Positions 28,469-37,743 of a DNA stretch of 64,000 nucleotides are shown here, piece after piece (the stretch's first letter is position 1; the number at the start of each line of letters is the position of its first letter). The translations under genes and the position numbers were made by a program. The stretch lies in the NCBI GenBank assembly GCA_951800685.1, contig CATOJY010000001.1, forward strand, positions 62,001 through 126,000, in the 5' to 3' direction. This DNA is from an uncultured Lachnospiraceae bacterium. Its GTDB lineage: Bacteria > Bacillota > Clostridia > Lachnospirales > Lachnospiraceae. A model generated the notes under the pieces. The model was given only the letters and a program-made list of their open reading frames with translations. It did not search any database and had not been told where the DNA came from.

Positions 28469-29479
28469 ATGAATCAAAGAGAGAAAGAACAAAGAGCGGC
28501 ACGCAGGTTTTTAATATTGGTGGCGTTTCTGATTGTTGTATTGATAGCTGTCATATATCTGTTGTTTTTCCGTATTCGTGATATTTCTCTGGATATGGCG
28601 TATGATAAGACAAGCTCTATATTTGGCATCGGTAAGATGACGCAGGAAAATGGCAGGGCAGAGTCTTTTGCAAGTGACTTATGTGTGTCTGCGGTCGATG
28701 TGCCTCTGGAAGGATTTGAGGCGCCGGCAGAATCAGCAGCTCTGTTTAACGAGGCCGAACATGAAGTAATTTATGCGAAAGAGCTTCATGCGAAGAGATA
28801 TCCTGCAAGCATTACGAAGATTATGACGACTCTGGTGGCATTGAAGTATGGCAACCTGGATGAAATGGTTACAGTAGGCGAGGAATGCAAGAATATTGAA
28901 TTTGGTTCTTCTGTATGTGAAATCCATGTGGGGGATCACTTTACCCTGCGCCAGCTTGTGTATGGATTAATGATTAATTCAGGAAATGATGCGGCGATGA
29001 CGATTGCCGTACACATTGCCGGGAGTGTGGAGAAGTTCGTGGAAATGATGAATCAGGAGGCAGCAGACATTGGCGCGTCAGGCACACATTTTGTAAATCC
29101 GCATGGACTTCAGGACGAGAATCATTATACAACAGCTTATGATATATACCTGATGTTTCATGAAGCGCTAAAATATGAAGAATTCCGGGATATCATTGGG
29201 CAGCATACTTATTATGCTGAATATACGGACGCAGCAGGGGAAGAAAAGGGAGTCATGTGGGAATCCACGAATCATTATTTTATAAATGAAGCAGTTCCTC
29301 CCTCGGATGTAATGGTTTCCGGAGGAAAGACAGGAACGACAGATGAGGCAGGGGCGTGTCTCTGCCTGTACAGCCAGAATAAATATGGTGATCCGTTTAT
29401 CTCAATCATCCTGAAATCGGAATCGAAGGATACCCTTTATGAAGAAATGAATGAATTATTGTCTAAAAGTAACAATTAG
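28469..29479 (+). CDS. D-alanyl-D-alanine carboxypeptidase (peptidase S11 family)
   Basis: 336 residues. One N-terminal membrane segment (~15-33) followed by a DacF/DacA-type catalytic domain: SITK (S114/K117), SGN (S171) and KTGTT (K287). It trims pentapeptide side chains and fits the elongation operon. No C-terminal amphipathic anchor domain is seen, so it is probably held by the N-terminal segment. AAGGAAACCAAT is the likely ribosome site. Confidence 0.92.
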   Translation: MNQREKEQRAARRFLILVAFLIVVLIAVIYLLFFRIRDISLDMAYDKTSSIFGIGKMTQENGRAESFASDLCVSAVDVPLEGFEAPAESAALFNEAEHEVIYAKELHAKRYPASITKIMTTLVALKYGNLDEMVTVGEECKNIEFGSSVCEIHVGDHFTLRQLVYGLMINSGNDAAMTIAVHIAGSVEKFVEMMNQEAADIGASGTHFVNPHGLQDENHYTTAYDIYLMFHEALKYEEFRDIIGQHTYYAEYTDAAGEEKGVMWESTNHYFINEAVPPSDVMVSGGKTGTTDEAGACLCLYSQNKYGDPFISIILKSESKDTLYEEMNELLSKSNN

Positions 29480-29556
29480 AGGTTGTGTTTTTTCGAATAA
29501 TATATTATAATTTTACCATAATACTTGTGTCGAGAAGACTAAAGGAGGAGATTACA

Positions 29557-29976
29557 ATGATACAGATTATAGCAGGCAGACAGGGCAAGGGAAAAACGAA
29601 ACAGTTACTGGATAAGGTAAACGCAGAGATTAAGGCTGCACATGGAAACATTGTTTACCTTGATAAGAGCAGTAAGCACATGTATGAGTTGAACAATAAG
29701 ATCCGTTTGATTGACGTCTCTGAATTCGACCTTCAGAATGGTGATGAATTTATGGGATTTATCTGCGGACTGATTTCACAGGATCATGATTTGGAGCAGA
29801 TGTACCTTGACAATTTCTTAAAGATTGCGAAGCTTGAGGATTGTGATATTGAAGCAGCGCTGGCACGGTTAGAAGAGATAGGAGATAAATATTCCGTTAC
29901 TTTTGTTTTAGGTATTTCTTTGGACGCATCAGAACTGCCAGAGACAGCTAAATCAAAAGTTATCGTTTCGTTGTAA
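29557..29976 (+). CDS. Small P-loop ATP-binding protein, uncharacterized
   Basis: 139 residues. A Walker A motif GRQGKGKT lies at residues 6-13; no convincing Walker B or sensor is seen. The C-terminal half is acidic and helical (LEQMYLDNFLKIAKLEDCDIEAALARLEEIG). I do not recognise a named function; similar short proteins are annotated loosely as ATPase or PilT-like. ATG 29557 has a near-perfect AAAGGAGGAG. It is a separate unit: a strong hairpin terminator follows and the next gene is convergent. Confidence 0.75.
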   Translation: MIQIIAGRQGKGKTKQLLDKVNAEIKAAHGNIVYLDKSSKHMYELNNKIRLIDVSEFDLQNGDEFMGFICGLISQDHDLEQMYLDNFLKIAKLEDCDIEAALARLEEIGDKYSVTFVLGISLDASELPETAKSKVIVSL

Positions 29977-29992
29977 TACATACCACAGAACA

Positions 29993-30038
29993 AAAAGCGC
30001 AGCGCGGCATTGTATATGCAAGACCGTGCTGCGCTTTT
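29993..30038. terminator. Bidirectional terminator
   Basis: AAAAGCGCAGCGCGG pairs with CCGTGCTGCGCTTTT across a 16-base loop. T-rich ends are present on both strands, serving the P-loop gene (+) and the DUF378 gene (-). Confidence 0.85.
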
Positions 30039-30077
30039 CGTATAAGAACCTTTGCCCTGTAACAAAACAGCAGGATA

Positions 30078-30290
30078 TTATTCCGTACCCATTTTGCCGA
30101 TACGGCCGTAAGTGCTGAGCATATAAAGTCCTGCGACACCTACCAGGCCATAGACAATTCGGGATAACCAGCTCATGTCCCCGAACAGAAAAGCAACCAG
30201 GTCGAATTTGAAGAAGCCAATGAGTCCCCAGTTAACAGCGCCAATGATTATGAGTGTCAGGCAAGTATAATCGATTCCTCTACTGTCCAT
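30078..30290 (-). CDS. DUF378 family small membrane protein (YuzA-like)
   Basis: 70 residues with two membrane segments: YTCLTLIIIGAVNWGLIGFF and LSRIVYGLVGVAGLYMLS. The AVNWGLIG motif is diagnostic of DUF378. Function unknown. ATG at 30290 is preceded on the minus strand by AAGGAGG. It is convergent with the P-loop gene and divergent from the HlyD-like gene. Confidence 0.9.
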   Translation of the reverse strand: MDSRGIDYTCLTLIIIGAVNWGLIGFFKFDLVAFLFGDMSWLSRIVYGLVGVAGLYMLSTYGRIGKMGTE

Positions 30291-30363
30291 TTCTAATGCC
30301 TCCTTGTCATGTAATAATCCTATTTTTACCGCTTTTGGTGTTTTTATACCACGAACTTTTCAC

Positions 30364-30392
30364 TTGTCCCAGAGTTCTGTTCGTGTTAGAAT
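30364..30392 (+). promoter_or_regulatory. Sigma-A promoter of the HlyD-like/yggS/sepF region
   Basis: TTGTCC (30364-30369), 17-bp spacer, TAGAAT (30387-30392), 24 bp before the start codon. Confidence 0.65.
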
Positions 30393-30415
30393 AATTGGGA
30401 AAAGGAGGTTTTGCT

Positions 30416-31792
30416 TTGGTGAAGGATAAAAAAAGTAAGATTTCGAAACACAAAAAATATTCCTTTTTTAATATAGGCACGATTATGTTTGGCGTCCTTT
30501 TTGTTTATATGGTTATCTGCCTTGTGCTGTATCTGCAGACAGAGCATGTGACAGCCTATGAAGTAACAGCAGGACCTCTGACAGGAAATTACCGTTATAC
30601 AGCGCTCACTTTGAAATCAGAAGTGCTTGTGAAGGCAAGCCAGAGCGGAACGGTCAGCTATTATGCGCGGGAAGGTCAGAAAGTTGGAATGGGAAACGGT
30701 GTCTGTTCCGTTGATGTGTCGGGAAAGCAAAGGGATATTGTGAAGAATATGGAGGCAGGATTGACAGGAGATAATCCTGAGATGATATTAAAGCTTCGCA
30801 GTCAGATGTCTACGTTTGCCATGAACTATGATTCTGTATCCTATCAGGCAGTTTACAATTTCAGATCAGATGTGGAAAGCAGCATTCTGGAGCTTGCCAA
30901 TGTGAGCAGTCTCTCCGACCCGGAAGCCTGGGGGATAGAAAATTTGTACACTGCCCCGCAGGAAGGGATTGTGGTTTATTCTATGGATGGCTATGAAAAC
31001 ATGCAGGCTGAAAGTGTAAAACAGGCAGACTTTGACCAGATGGCTTATCAGAAAACAAATTTCCGGGTAAATGGCACTGTATCCAACGGAGATTGTCTTT
31101 ACAAACTTTTGACAGATGAAAAATGGTCGCTGCTTTTTCCAGTGAACAAGGAGATGGAAAGCGAGCTTGACGGAAGGAAATCCATCCGTTTCCGTTTTTT
31201 GAAGGATGGTACTATTTTTAGCGGAGACTTTAGCATTCTTCACAATAATGACGGCAGTTTCGGGAAAATTGATATGGAAACATCGTTAATACGATATTCC
31301 GGGGAGCGCTTTCTGGAAATTGAACTTTTGCTTGACCGGACGACAGGCTTGAAGATTCCGAATTCAGCGATAGCAAATAAGACGTTCTATAAAATACCGA
31401 AAGAATTTGCCACGTATGACGGGGAAAAACCAAAGGAAATCAGCATCGTAAAACAGATAGAAAAAAAGGATGGTTCGAAGGCTCCAAAATATGTTACTGC
31501 GACGGTATATAAAGATGAGAAAGCATATTTTCTGATAGACAGTACACAGGTTTCGGATGGAGATGTCATTTTGGCAGATGAGAAACCAATCTATACGATT
31601 AGCGACAGCGAGACGCTGGAGGGTGTTTATAATATTAACAAAGGATATGCTGTATTCCGTGAGATTACGATACTGGATAAGAATGAAGAATACTGCATTA
31701 TAGAGGAAGGTGCGACTTTTGGACTCTCAGAATATGACCATATTGCACTGGACGCATCAACAGTAAACGACCAGGATATTATAGCGAGGTAA
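30416..31792 (+). CDS. HlyD/membrane-fusion-like single-pass protein upstream of yggS-sepF
   Basis: 458 residues. A Lys-rich N-terminus (KDKKSKISKHKK), one membrane helix (~20-42), then a barrel-sandwich (lipoyl-like) segment with VKASQSGTVSYYAREGQKVG and a second half around APQEGIVVYSMDGYE. No transporter partner is adjacent, so an efflux role is not supported; the location before yggS-sepF suggests an envelope or division role, as inference. Start TTG 30416 or GTG 30419, both behind AAAGGAGG. The stop lies five bases before yggS. Confidence 0.7.
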   Translation: MVKDKKSKISKHKKYSFFNIGTIMFGVLFVYMVICLVLYLQTEHVTAYEVTAGPLTGNYRYTALTLKSEVLVKASQSGTVSYYAREGQKVGMGNGVCSVDVSGKQRDIVKNMEAGLTGDNPEMILKLRSQMSTFAMNYDSVSYQAVYNFRSDVESSILELANVSSLSDPEAWGIENLYTAPQEGIVVYSMDGYENMQAESVKQADFDQMAYQKTNFRVNGTVSNGDCLYKLLTDEKWSLLFPVNKEMESELDGRKSIRFRFLKDGTIFSGDFSILHNNDGSFGKIDMETSLIRYSGERFLEIELLLDRTTGLKIPNSAIANKTFYKIPKEFATYDGEKPKEISIVKQIEKKDGSKAPKYVTATVYKDEKAYFLIDSTQVSDGDVILADEKPIYTISDSETLEGVYNINKGYAVFREITILDKNEEYCIIEEGATFGLSEYDHIALDASTVNDQDIIAR

Positions 31793-31796
31793 TAGG

Positions 31797-32489
31797 ATGA
31801 TTAAGCAGAATCTGGAAGAGGTTGAAAGAAATATATGTGCCGCATGTAGCAGGAGCGGAAGAAAACGTGAGGATGTAACTCTGATTTCTGTCAGCAAGAC
31901 AAAGCCCATAAGTATGCTGGAGGAGGCATATGCGGCAGGCAGCCGTGACTTTGGGGAAAATAAGCCCCAGGAGCTGAGGGAGAAGCAGGAGACGCTGCCA
32001 ACAGATATACGCTGGCATATGATAGGGCATCTTCAGCGGAATAAAATCAAATATATCATTGATAAGGCATGTATGATTCATTCGGTAGATTCAGAAAGGC
32101 TTGCAGAGGCAGTCAGCCTGGAAGCAGGAAAGCGCGGGATTGTGATGCCGGTGCTGGTGGAAGTAAATATTGCCAGGGAAGAATCAAAGTTTGGCATATA
32201 TGAGGAAGACACGCTCGCATTTATTGAGAAGATATCGGCTCTTCCGAATATCCGTGTGGAAGGGCTGATGACAATTGCCCCCTTTGTGGAAAATGCCGAA
32301 GAAAACAGGATATTTTTTAGAAAATTAAGAAATTTATATGTTGACATAAAAAGCAAAAACATTGATAATGTAACTATGTGCAATCTGAGTATGGGCATGA
32401 CAGGTGATTATCAGGTAGCCATTGAAGAGGGCGCCACGATGGTACGGGTTGGAACCGGAATCTTTGGTGAACGAAATTATAAGCAATAG
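31797..32489 (+). CDS. yggS: YggS/YlmE family PLP-binding protein
   Basis: 230 residues. PLP homeostasis protein with an alanine-racemase-like TIM barrel. TLISVSKTKP holds the PLP Lys; FGENKPQEL, WHMIGHLQRNK, HSVDS and LSMGMTGDYQVAIEEGATMVRVGTGIFG are family hallmarks. Not a racemase itself. Followed by sepF, the usual ylmE-ylmF order of Gram-positive division clusters. Confidence 0.95.
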   Translation: MIKQNLEEVERNICAACSRSGRKREDVTLISVSKTKPISMLEEAYAAGSRDFGENKPQELREKQETLPTDIRWHMIGHLQRNKIKYIIDKACMIHSVDSERLAEAVSLEAGKRGIVMPVLVEVNIAREESKFGIYEEDTLAFIEKISALPNIRVEGLMTIAPFVENAEENRIFFRKLRNLYVDIKSKNIDNVTMCNLSMGMTGDYQVAIEEGATMVRVGTGIFGERNYKQ

Positions 32490-32502
32490 ATAGGAGATAA
32501 GA

Positions 32503-33078
32503 ATGGGAGTACTTGACAGATTTTTAAATGCTATGAGGTTGAATGACGAGGATGATTATGATGACGAGGATTTCCTGGATGATGAAATAGACGATGATTA
32601 TGAGGAGGAACGTCCGGTCAAGAGACGTAAGTTGAAAAAGCAAAAAGAGGACGATTTTGATGATTTCGACGATTTTGACGCAGATGTGCAGCGAAAAATG
32701 AAATCCAAAACACGTCAGCCAAAGCAGTCCGGCATCTCAGCTCCAACAAACAGCAAAATTTCACCTATGCGCCCCAAAAGAAACAGTGGCATGGAAGTAT
32801 GTGTAATTAAGCCAAATGAATTCAAGGATGCGGGGGCAATTACAGAGACTTTGCTTGCAAACTCCACGATTGTGCTGAACATGGAAGGTATGGACGGAGA
32901 TACTGCTCAGCGTATTATTGATTTTGTATCCGGTTCCTGTTATGCAGTTGACGGAAGCCTCCAGAAAATCAGCAACTATATTTTTGTTATCACGCCTTCC
33001 TCAGTAGATATTTCAGGAGATTTTAATCAGATTCTGAATGGGGCGTTTGATGCTCCGGCGATACGCTCAAGTTATTAA
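32503..33078 (+). CDS. sepF: Cell division protein SepF
   Basis: 191 residues. The N-terminal membrane-binding amphipathic stretch (GVLDRFLNAMRLN) is followed by an unusually long acidic/basic low-complexity linker (~15-90, runs of D/E then K/R). The C-terminal globular domain has VCVIKPNEFKDAGAITETLLANSTIVLNMEG and FVSGSCYAVDGSLQKISNYIFVITP. It tethers FtsZ to the membrane. RBS TAGGAGATAAGA. Confidence 0.93.
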   Translation: MGVLDRFLNAMRLNDEDDYDDEDFLDDEIDDDYEEERPVKRRKLKKQKEDDFDDFDDFDADVQRKMKSKTRQPKQSGISAPTNSKISPMRPKRNSGMEVCVIKPNEFKDAGAITETLLANSTIVLNMEGMDGDTAQRIIDFVSGSCYAVDGSLQKISNYIFVITPSSVDISGDFNQILNGAFDAPAIRSSY

Positions 33079-33082
33079 ATTT

Positions 33083-33868
33083 ATGGACAAGACAGAAGAA
33101 ATTTTTCAAAAACATCTCCTGGATTTGGCAAATGCTGCATTCAGGAGAGGAATACCTGTTTTTTCAGATTTTATGAATTTGAATGAATTAAATATTTTTC
33201 ATAAGACGGTTCGGAAACTTTCTCATGTACAGTGGGGAGTTTTTGGCGGCTATGAAACAGCAGAGCGTCAGATAGCAGCGTTTATTCCTGATGCTCTTTA
33301 TTATGAAGAGAAGACAGATTCATGGCAGAATGGCGGTATTTCTTACCCGATTTCCTGTTTGAAAATCAGTCCATTAAACAGAAAATTTGCAGATGCTCTG
33401 AACCACAGGGATTATCTCGGCGCTGTGTTGAATCTGGGAATTGAACGTTTGAAACTGGGAGATATATTGGTGGAAGAGGACGGCGCTTATTTATTCTGTA
33501 CAGAGAAGATGGCCGGATTTATTTCAAGTGAGTTGACCCGGATACGCCACACATCAGTAATATGTCGGGAAATTTTTCAGGAAAGCTTCACATTTCAGCC
33601 GAAAACAGAAATTCTCAGGGGAACGGTGGCATCTGTTCGGCTTGACAGTGTGCTTGCGCTTGCGTTCCGTGCTTCCCGAAGCAGCCTGGTTGGGCTGATT
33701 GAAGGGGGGAAAGTGTTCGTCAATGGAAAAATGGTAGTATCTAATGGATATAATTTAAAGGAAAACGATATTATTTCAGCCAGAGGAATGGGAAAGTTCC
33801 GCTACTTGGGAATGACGGCCCAAACGAAAAAGGGACGCTGTTATGTTGAGATTGAGAAATATGTGTAA
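33083..33868 (+). CDS. ylmH: YlmH family S4-domain RNA-binding protein
   Basis: 261 residues. N-terminal ~180 residues of the YlmH/photosystem-II-S4-like family (VFSDFMNLNELNIFHK, FGGYETAERQIAAFIPD) and a C-terminal S4 domain (VRLDSVLALAFRASRSSLVGLIEGGKVFVNGK). In Gram-positives it is implicated in ribosome quality control. It starts five bases after sepF without a clear ribosome site, so it is probably translated by coupling. Confidence 0.9.
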   Translation: MDKTEEIFQKHLLDLANAAFRRGIPVFSDFMNLNELNIFHKTVRKLSHVQWGVFGGYETAERQIAAFIPDALYYEEKTDSWQNGGISYPISCLKISPLNRKFADALNHRDYLGAVLNLGIERLKLGDILVEEDGAYLFCTEKMAGFISSELTRIRHTSVICREIFQESFTFQPKTEILRGTVASVRLDSVLALAFRASRSSLVGLIEGGKVFVNGKMVVSNGYNLKENDIISARGMGKFRYLGMTAQTKKGRCYVEIEKYV

Positions 33869-33898
33869 TCTATAGGTGAAGATGAATTGGAGGCAGTC

Positions 33899-35020
33899 AT
33901 GGGCAAAGGGAAAGAGCGGATGTGTATTCCTGTAAAAAAAGACAATGAGACAATTTATCATATTTATCTGGAGGAATCCTTCGCGAAGCTTCCGGAGTAT
34001 CTGGAAATGCTGGGAGTACAGGATAAGAGACTGTGTATTGTAAGTGACAGTACCGTGAATGCGCGGTATGGAGATGAAGTGGCAGAGTTGCTTAACGACA
34101 GGTGTTCTAAGGTGGTGCGCTTTGTTTTTCCGGCGGGTGAGGAGCATAAAACTCTGGATACGGTAAAGCTTCTGTACCGGAAACTAATTGAAAATGGTTT
34201 TGACAGAAACGATATGCTGGTAGCTTTGGGGGGAGGAGTCGTAGGTGATTTAACGGGCTATGCGGCTGCTACTTATCTAAGAGGGATAGAGTTTATCCAG
34301 GTGCCGACTACGCTGCTTTCTCAGGTGGACAGTAGTATTGGTGGAAAGACAGGCGTGGACTTTGATGGTTATAAAAATATGGTGGGAGCATTCTGCCAGC
34401 CTAAATTGGTGTACATGAATATCACTGCTTTGAATACTTTGAACGATGAGCAGTTTTTCTGCGGTATGGGTGAGATTTTGAAACATGGCCTTATAAAAGA
34501 CGCTGATTATTATGAGTGGGTAATTGAGCATATGTCAGAAATCAGTGAGAGAAAGTCTGATGTATTAAAGAAAATGATTTCTGCAAGCTGTGAAATTAAG
34601 AGAGAAGTTGTGGAGAAAGACCCCACGGAAAAAGGTGATAGGGCGCTTTTAAATTTTGGGCATACAATCGGACATGCGATTGAAAAACTAATGGATTTTA
34701 AGATGCTGCATGGACAGTGCGTAGCGCTTGGATATGTGGCAGCCGCTTATATTTCCTATAAACGGGAGCTGTTGAGTGCGGAAGAATTTTTTGAAATACG
34801 TGATATGAATGTGGGATTTAATCTTCCGATTTCTTTTGATGGGATTGATACGAATAAAATTCTTGAAGTTACAAAATCTGATAAAAAGATGGAGGCAGGA
34901 AAAATTAAGTTTATACTGCTGAAAGGGATTGGCCACGCATTTATTGATAAGACGGTGACAGACGAAGAAATACTTGACGCTGTTAATTACATAAATGCAG
35001 ACTGCCATATAATGGACTAG
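33899..35020 (+). CDS. aroB: 3-dehydroquinate synthase
   Basis: 373 residues. Second step of the shikimate pathway. NAD-binding GGGVVGDLTGYAAATYLRG, VPTTLLSQVDSSIGGKTGVD and metal-binding residues in NFGHTIGHAIEK and HGQCVALG are all present. ATG 33899 has TTGGAGG. It lies in the sepF-lspA neighbourhood and no other aro gene is here. Confidence 0.96.
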   Translation: MGKGKERMCIPVKKDNETIYHIYLEESFAKLPEYLEMLGVQDKRLCIVSDSTVNARYGDEVAELLNDRCSKVVRFVFPAGEEHKTLDTVKLLYRKLIENGFDRNDMLVALGGGVVGDLTGYAAATYLRGIEFIQVPTTLLSQVDSSIGGKTGVDFDGYKNMVGAFCQPKLVYMNITALNTLNDEQFFCGMGEILKHGLIKDADYYEWVIEHMSEISERKSDVLKKMISASCEIKREVVEKDPTEKGDRALLNFGHTIGHAIEKLMDFKMLHGQCVALGYVAAAYISYKRELLSAEEFFEIRDMNVGFNLPISFDGIDTNKILEVTKSDKKMEAGKIKFILLKGIGHAFIDKTVTDEEILDAVNYINADCHIMD

Positions 35021-35062
35021 TGGGCATAGGAAGTCGCTATACTGGAGAAATCGAGGGTTGAT

Positions 35063-35548
35063 ATGGAAAAAAGCAGAGTTACCATGAAGCAGATAACCGC
35101 CGGAATTGCAGGGGTTATAGTATTGACGGTTATTGACCAACTGACGAAATTATGGGCGATTGCAGAATTGAAAGGGCAGCCGTCTATTATATGGATAAAG
35201 GGCATATTTGAGCTGCAGTATCTGGAAAACAGAGGCGCGGCCTTTGGGCTGATGCAGAATCAGCAGTGGCTGTTTTTGATATGTGTCGCCGTAGTATTGG
35301 GAGCTGCCGCTTACTTTTATTACCGTATGCCGGGAAGCGGGCGGTATCTGCCTTTGCGGCTGATTGCCGTATTTATCAGCGCAGGTGCAATAGGAAATGC
35401 GATTGACAGGATGTTCCGGGGGTTTGTAGTGGATTTCTTTTATTTCTCTTTGATAGATTTTCCTATTTTCAACGTAGCGGATATCTATGTCACAGTCTCT
35501 ATGGGCTGTTTTCTGATATTGTTTTTATGTTATTATAAAGAATTATGA
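35063..35548 (+). CDS. lspA: Lipoprotein signal peptidase (signal peptidase II)
   Basis: 161 residues and four membrane segments. Cleaves the signal peptide of prolipoproteins. Catalytic Asp are in IGNAIDRMF and FNVADIYV; the LENRGAAFG motif is typical. It is followed 34 bp later by an RluD-family gene, the common lspA-rluD pair. Confidence 0.96.
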   Translation: MEKSRVTMKQITAGIAGVIVLTVIDQLTKLWAIAELKGQPSIIWIKGIFELQYLENRGAAFGLMQNQQWLFLICVAVVLGAAAYFYYRMPGSGRYLPLRLIAVFISAGAIGNAIDRMFRGFVVDFFYFSLIDFPIFNVADIYVTVSMGCFLILFLCYYKEL

Positions 35549-35582
35549 GCTCCGCAGGAAAACTGCGGCATTTGGTGATGCG

Positions 35583-36497
35583 ATGGAAAAGATAGATATT
35601 TGTGTGCCGGAGAGCATTTCCGGACAGAGGATTGACAGGTTCCTGGCTGATATATTGGATGGACAGTCCCGCTCTTACCTTCAAAAGCTTGTGAAGGAAG
35701 GGCGGGTTTTGGTGCAGGGAAAATCTGTGAGGGCAAATTATAAGGTGGTTTCCGGCGAATCTATTACTGTAGAAATTCCTGATATGGAGGAGCCGGATGT
35801 CTGCCCTGAAAATATCCCATTGTCGATTCTTTATGAAGATGAGGACTTATTGGTAGTGGATAAGCCCAAGGGAATGGTTGTACATCCGAGTGCCGGCCAT
35901 TACAGCGGTACATTGGTTAATGCACTGATGTATCACTGCGCCGGAAAACTGTCAGGAATTAATGGGGTGCTGCGTCCGGGAATTGTTCATCGGATAGATA
36001 TGGACACTACAGGTTCCCTGGTGGTATGTAAAAATGATTTTGCCCATAGCTGTCTCGCCGAGCAGCTGAAGGAACATTCGATTACACGAAAATACAGAGC
36101 GATTGTTTATGGAGGTTTTAAAGAAGATGAAGGAACTGTGGATGCACCAATTGGGCGTCATCCGATTGACAGGAAGAAAATGTCGGTGAACCATAAGAAT
36201 GGAAAAAATGCAGTGACTCATTACCGGGTATTGGAGCGTTTGGGCAAATTTACCTATATTGAATGCCAGCTTGAAACAGGGCGGACACATCAGATACGGG
36301 TTCATATGGCAGGCATAGGGCATCCACTGTTGGGGGATGAGGTGTACGGCCCGTCTGCCAGTCCATATAAGCTGCAGGGACAGACGCTGCATGCACAGGT
36401 TTTGGGTTTTGTACATCCGCATACTCATGAATATATGGAGTTTGAGGCGCCCCTGCCGGAATATTTTGAAGGGATGCTGAATAAGCTGCGGCATTAG
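35583..36497 (+). CDS. RluA/RluD family pseudouridine synthase
   Basis: 304 residues. An N-terminal S4 domain (SGQRIDRFLADILDGQSRSYLQKLVKEGRVLV) precedes the catalytic domain with VVDKPKGMVVHPS, GIVHRIDMDTTGSLVV (catalytic Asp) and LETGRTHQIRVHMAGIGHPLLGD. The position next to lspA suggests the RluD group that modifies large-subunit rRNA. Confidence 0.93.
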   Translation: MEKIDICVPESISGQRIDRFLADILDGQSRSYLQKLVKEGRVLVQGKSVRANYKVVSGESITVEIPDMEEPDVCPENIPLSILYEDEDLLVVDKPKGMVVHPSAGHYSGTLVNALMYHCAGKLSGINGVLRPGIVHRIDMDTTGSLVVCKNDFAHSCLAEQLKEHSITRKYRAIVYGGFKEDEGTVDAPIGRHPIDRKKMSVNHKNGKNAVTHYRVLERLGKFTYIECQLETGRTHQIRVHMAGIGHPLLGDEVYGPSASPYKLQGQTLHAQVLGFVHPHTHEYMEFEAPLPEYFEGMLNKLRH

Positions 36498-36608
36498 GAA
36501 ATCTGCTTTGTAGTATATTTTTACGAAAACCATATACTTTTTCGGCGTTTTGTTGTATACTATTGCTATATTTTAAGCAATAAGAAATATAGGAAGGACG
36601 TGAAATGT

Positions 36609-37238
36609 ATGGCATGTAAAACAGTGATCACAATTGGAAGGCAGTATGGAAGCGGCGGACGTGAAATCGGTGAAAAACTGGCGGCTGAGCTTGGAGTAAA
36701 ATGTTATGATAAGGAACTTTTAGAACGAGCGGCAAAGGAAAGTGGGTTGTGTAGGGAGCTCTTTGAGAACCACGATGAAAAGCCTACGAACAGCTTTCTT
36801 TATTCCCTTGTGATGGACACTTATTCCGGAGGCTATACGTCTTCAGCATTTACCGACATGCCGATTAACCATAAAATTTTTCTGGCGCAGTTTAATGCAA
36901 TTAGGAAAATTGCAGAAGAAGGAGCCTGCGTCATTGTAGGGCGCTGTGCAGACTATGCATTGGCAGATTTTCCGAATCTGGTTTCGGTATTTATTCATGG
37001 CGATATGGAGTGCAAGGTAGCCAGGATTGCGTCGGAATATCAGGTAAGCAGCGCTAAAGCAAAAGAAATGATTATTAAGACAGACAAGAGGCGTGCGAGC
37101 TACTATAATTATTATTCTGACAAAAGATGGGGAGATGTTTCAGGTTATAGCCTGAGTGTAAATAGCAGTGTGCTGGGAATTGACGGCACTGTGCGGCTGC
37201 TGAAAGATTATGTTGCATTAAGAGAGGAAAAGAAATGA
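36609..37238 (+). CDS. Cytidylate kinase-like family protein (PF13189)
   Basis: 209 residues. P-loop [29 protein letters not shown], with YDKELL typical of cytidylate-kinase-like proteins; later [12 protein letters not shown] and the [15 protein letters not shown] region common in the Clostridial branch. True CMP kinase activity is not established for this group. ATG 36609 lies 11 bp after AGGAAGG; a GTG at 36600 would be too close. dtd begins inside its stop codon region (ATGA). Confidence 0.85.
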   Translation: MACKTVITIGRQYGSGGREIGEKLAAELGVKCYDKELLERAAKESGLCRELFENHDEKPTNSFLYSLVMDTYSGGYTSSAFTDMPINHKIFLAQFNAIRKIAEEGACVIVGRCADYALADFPNLVSVFIHGDMECKVARIASEYQVSSAKAKEMIIKTDKRRASYYNYYSDKRWGDVSGYSLSVNSSVLGIDGTVRLLKDYVALREEKK

Positions 37239-37678
37239 AGCTTGTAATTCAGAGGGTGACTCATGCGTGCGTTACGGTAGAGGGAGAGACAGTAGGAAAA
37301 ATCGGAAAGGGATTTTTAGTCTTGATTGGAGTCGGGCAGGCGGACAGCCGGATACAGGCAGATGCCCTTATGAAAAAAATGATTGGACTGCGGATTTTTG
37401 AGGATAGTGAAGGAAAGACAAATCTGTCACTCGCAGATGTAAAGGGAGAACTGCTTCTGGTATCACAATTTACACTGTATGCAAATTGTAAAAAGGGAAA
37501 TCGGCCAAGTTTTACTGAGGCGGCGCCGCCGGCCTTGGCTGAGGAACTGTATGAGTATATGATTACAGAATGCAGGAAGCGGGTTGCTGTAGTGGAGACT
37601 GGGCGGTTTGGAGCGGAGATGAAAATAGAGCTCTGCAATGACGGACCATTTACAATTGTGCTGGATTCGGATAAATAG
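37235..37678 (+). CDS. dtd: D-aminoacyl-tRNA deacylase
   Basis: 147 residues, the normal size. Removes D-amino acids from mischarged tRNAs. The [17 protein letters not shown] motif and the C-terminal [11 protein letters not shown] (NxGPxT) active-site strands are clear. Start overlaps the preceding gene by four bases. Confidence 0.96.
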   Translation: MKLVIQRVTHACVTVEGETVGKIGKGFLVLIGVGQADSRIQADALMKKMIGLRIFEDSEGKTNLSLADVKGELLLVSQFTLYANCKKGNRPSFTEAAPPALAEELYEYMITECRKRVAVVETGRFGAEMKIELCNDGPFTIVLDSDK

Positions 37679-37688
37679 TGTTTTATGG

Positions 37689-37725
37689 AGACAAGTTTAC
37701 ATAATATAATTATGTAAACTTGTCT
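37689..37725. promoter_or_regulatory. Perfect 16-bp inverted repeat upstream of cdd-deoB-deoC
   Basis: AGACAAGTTTACATAA, five-base spacer TATAA, then the exact reverse complement. No T-run follows, so it is a doubtful terminator. Placement in the 65-bp gap before cdd makes an operator for the nucleoside genes or an mRNA hairpin possible. Confidence 0.5.
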
Positions 37726-37743
37726 TGGGATTTGAGGTGGCAG

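Noticed and set aside
36498-36608. Promoter before the cytidylate-kinase-like gene (TATACT at 36556)
   Set aside because: No acceptable -35 at 16-18 bp; not strong enough to list.
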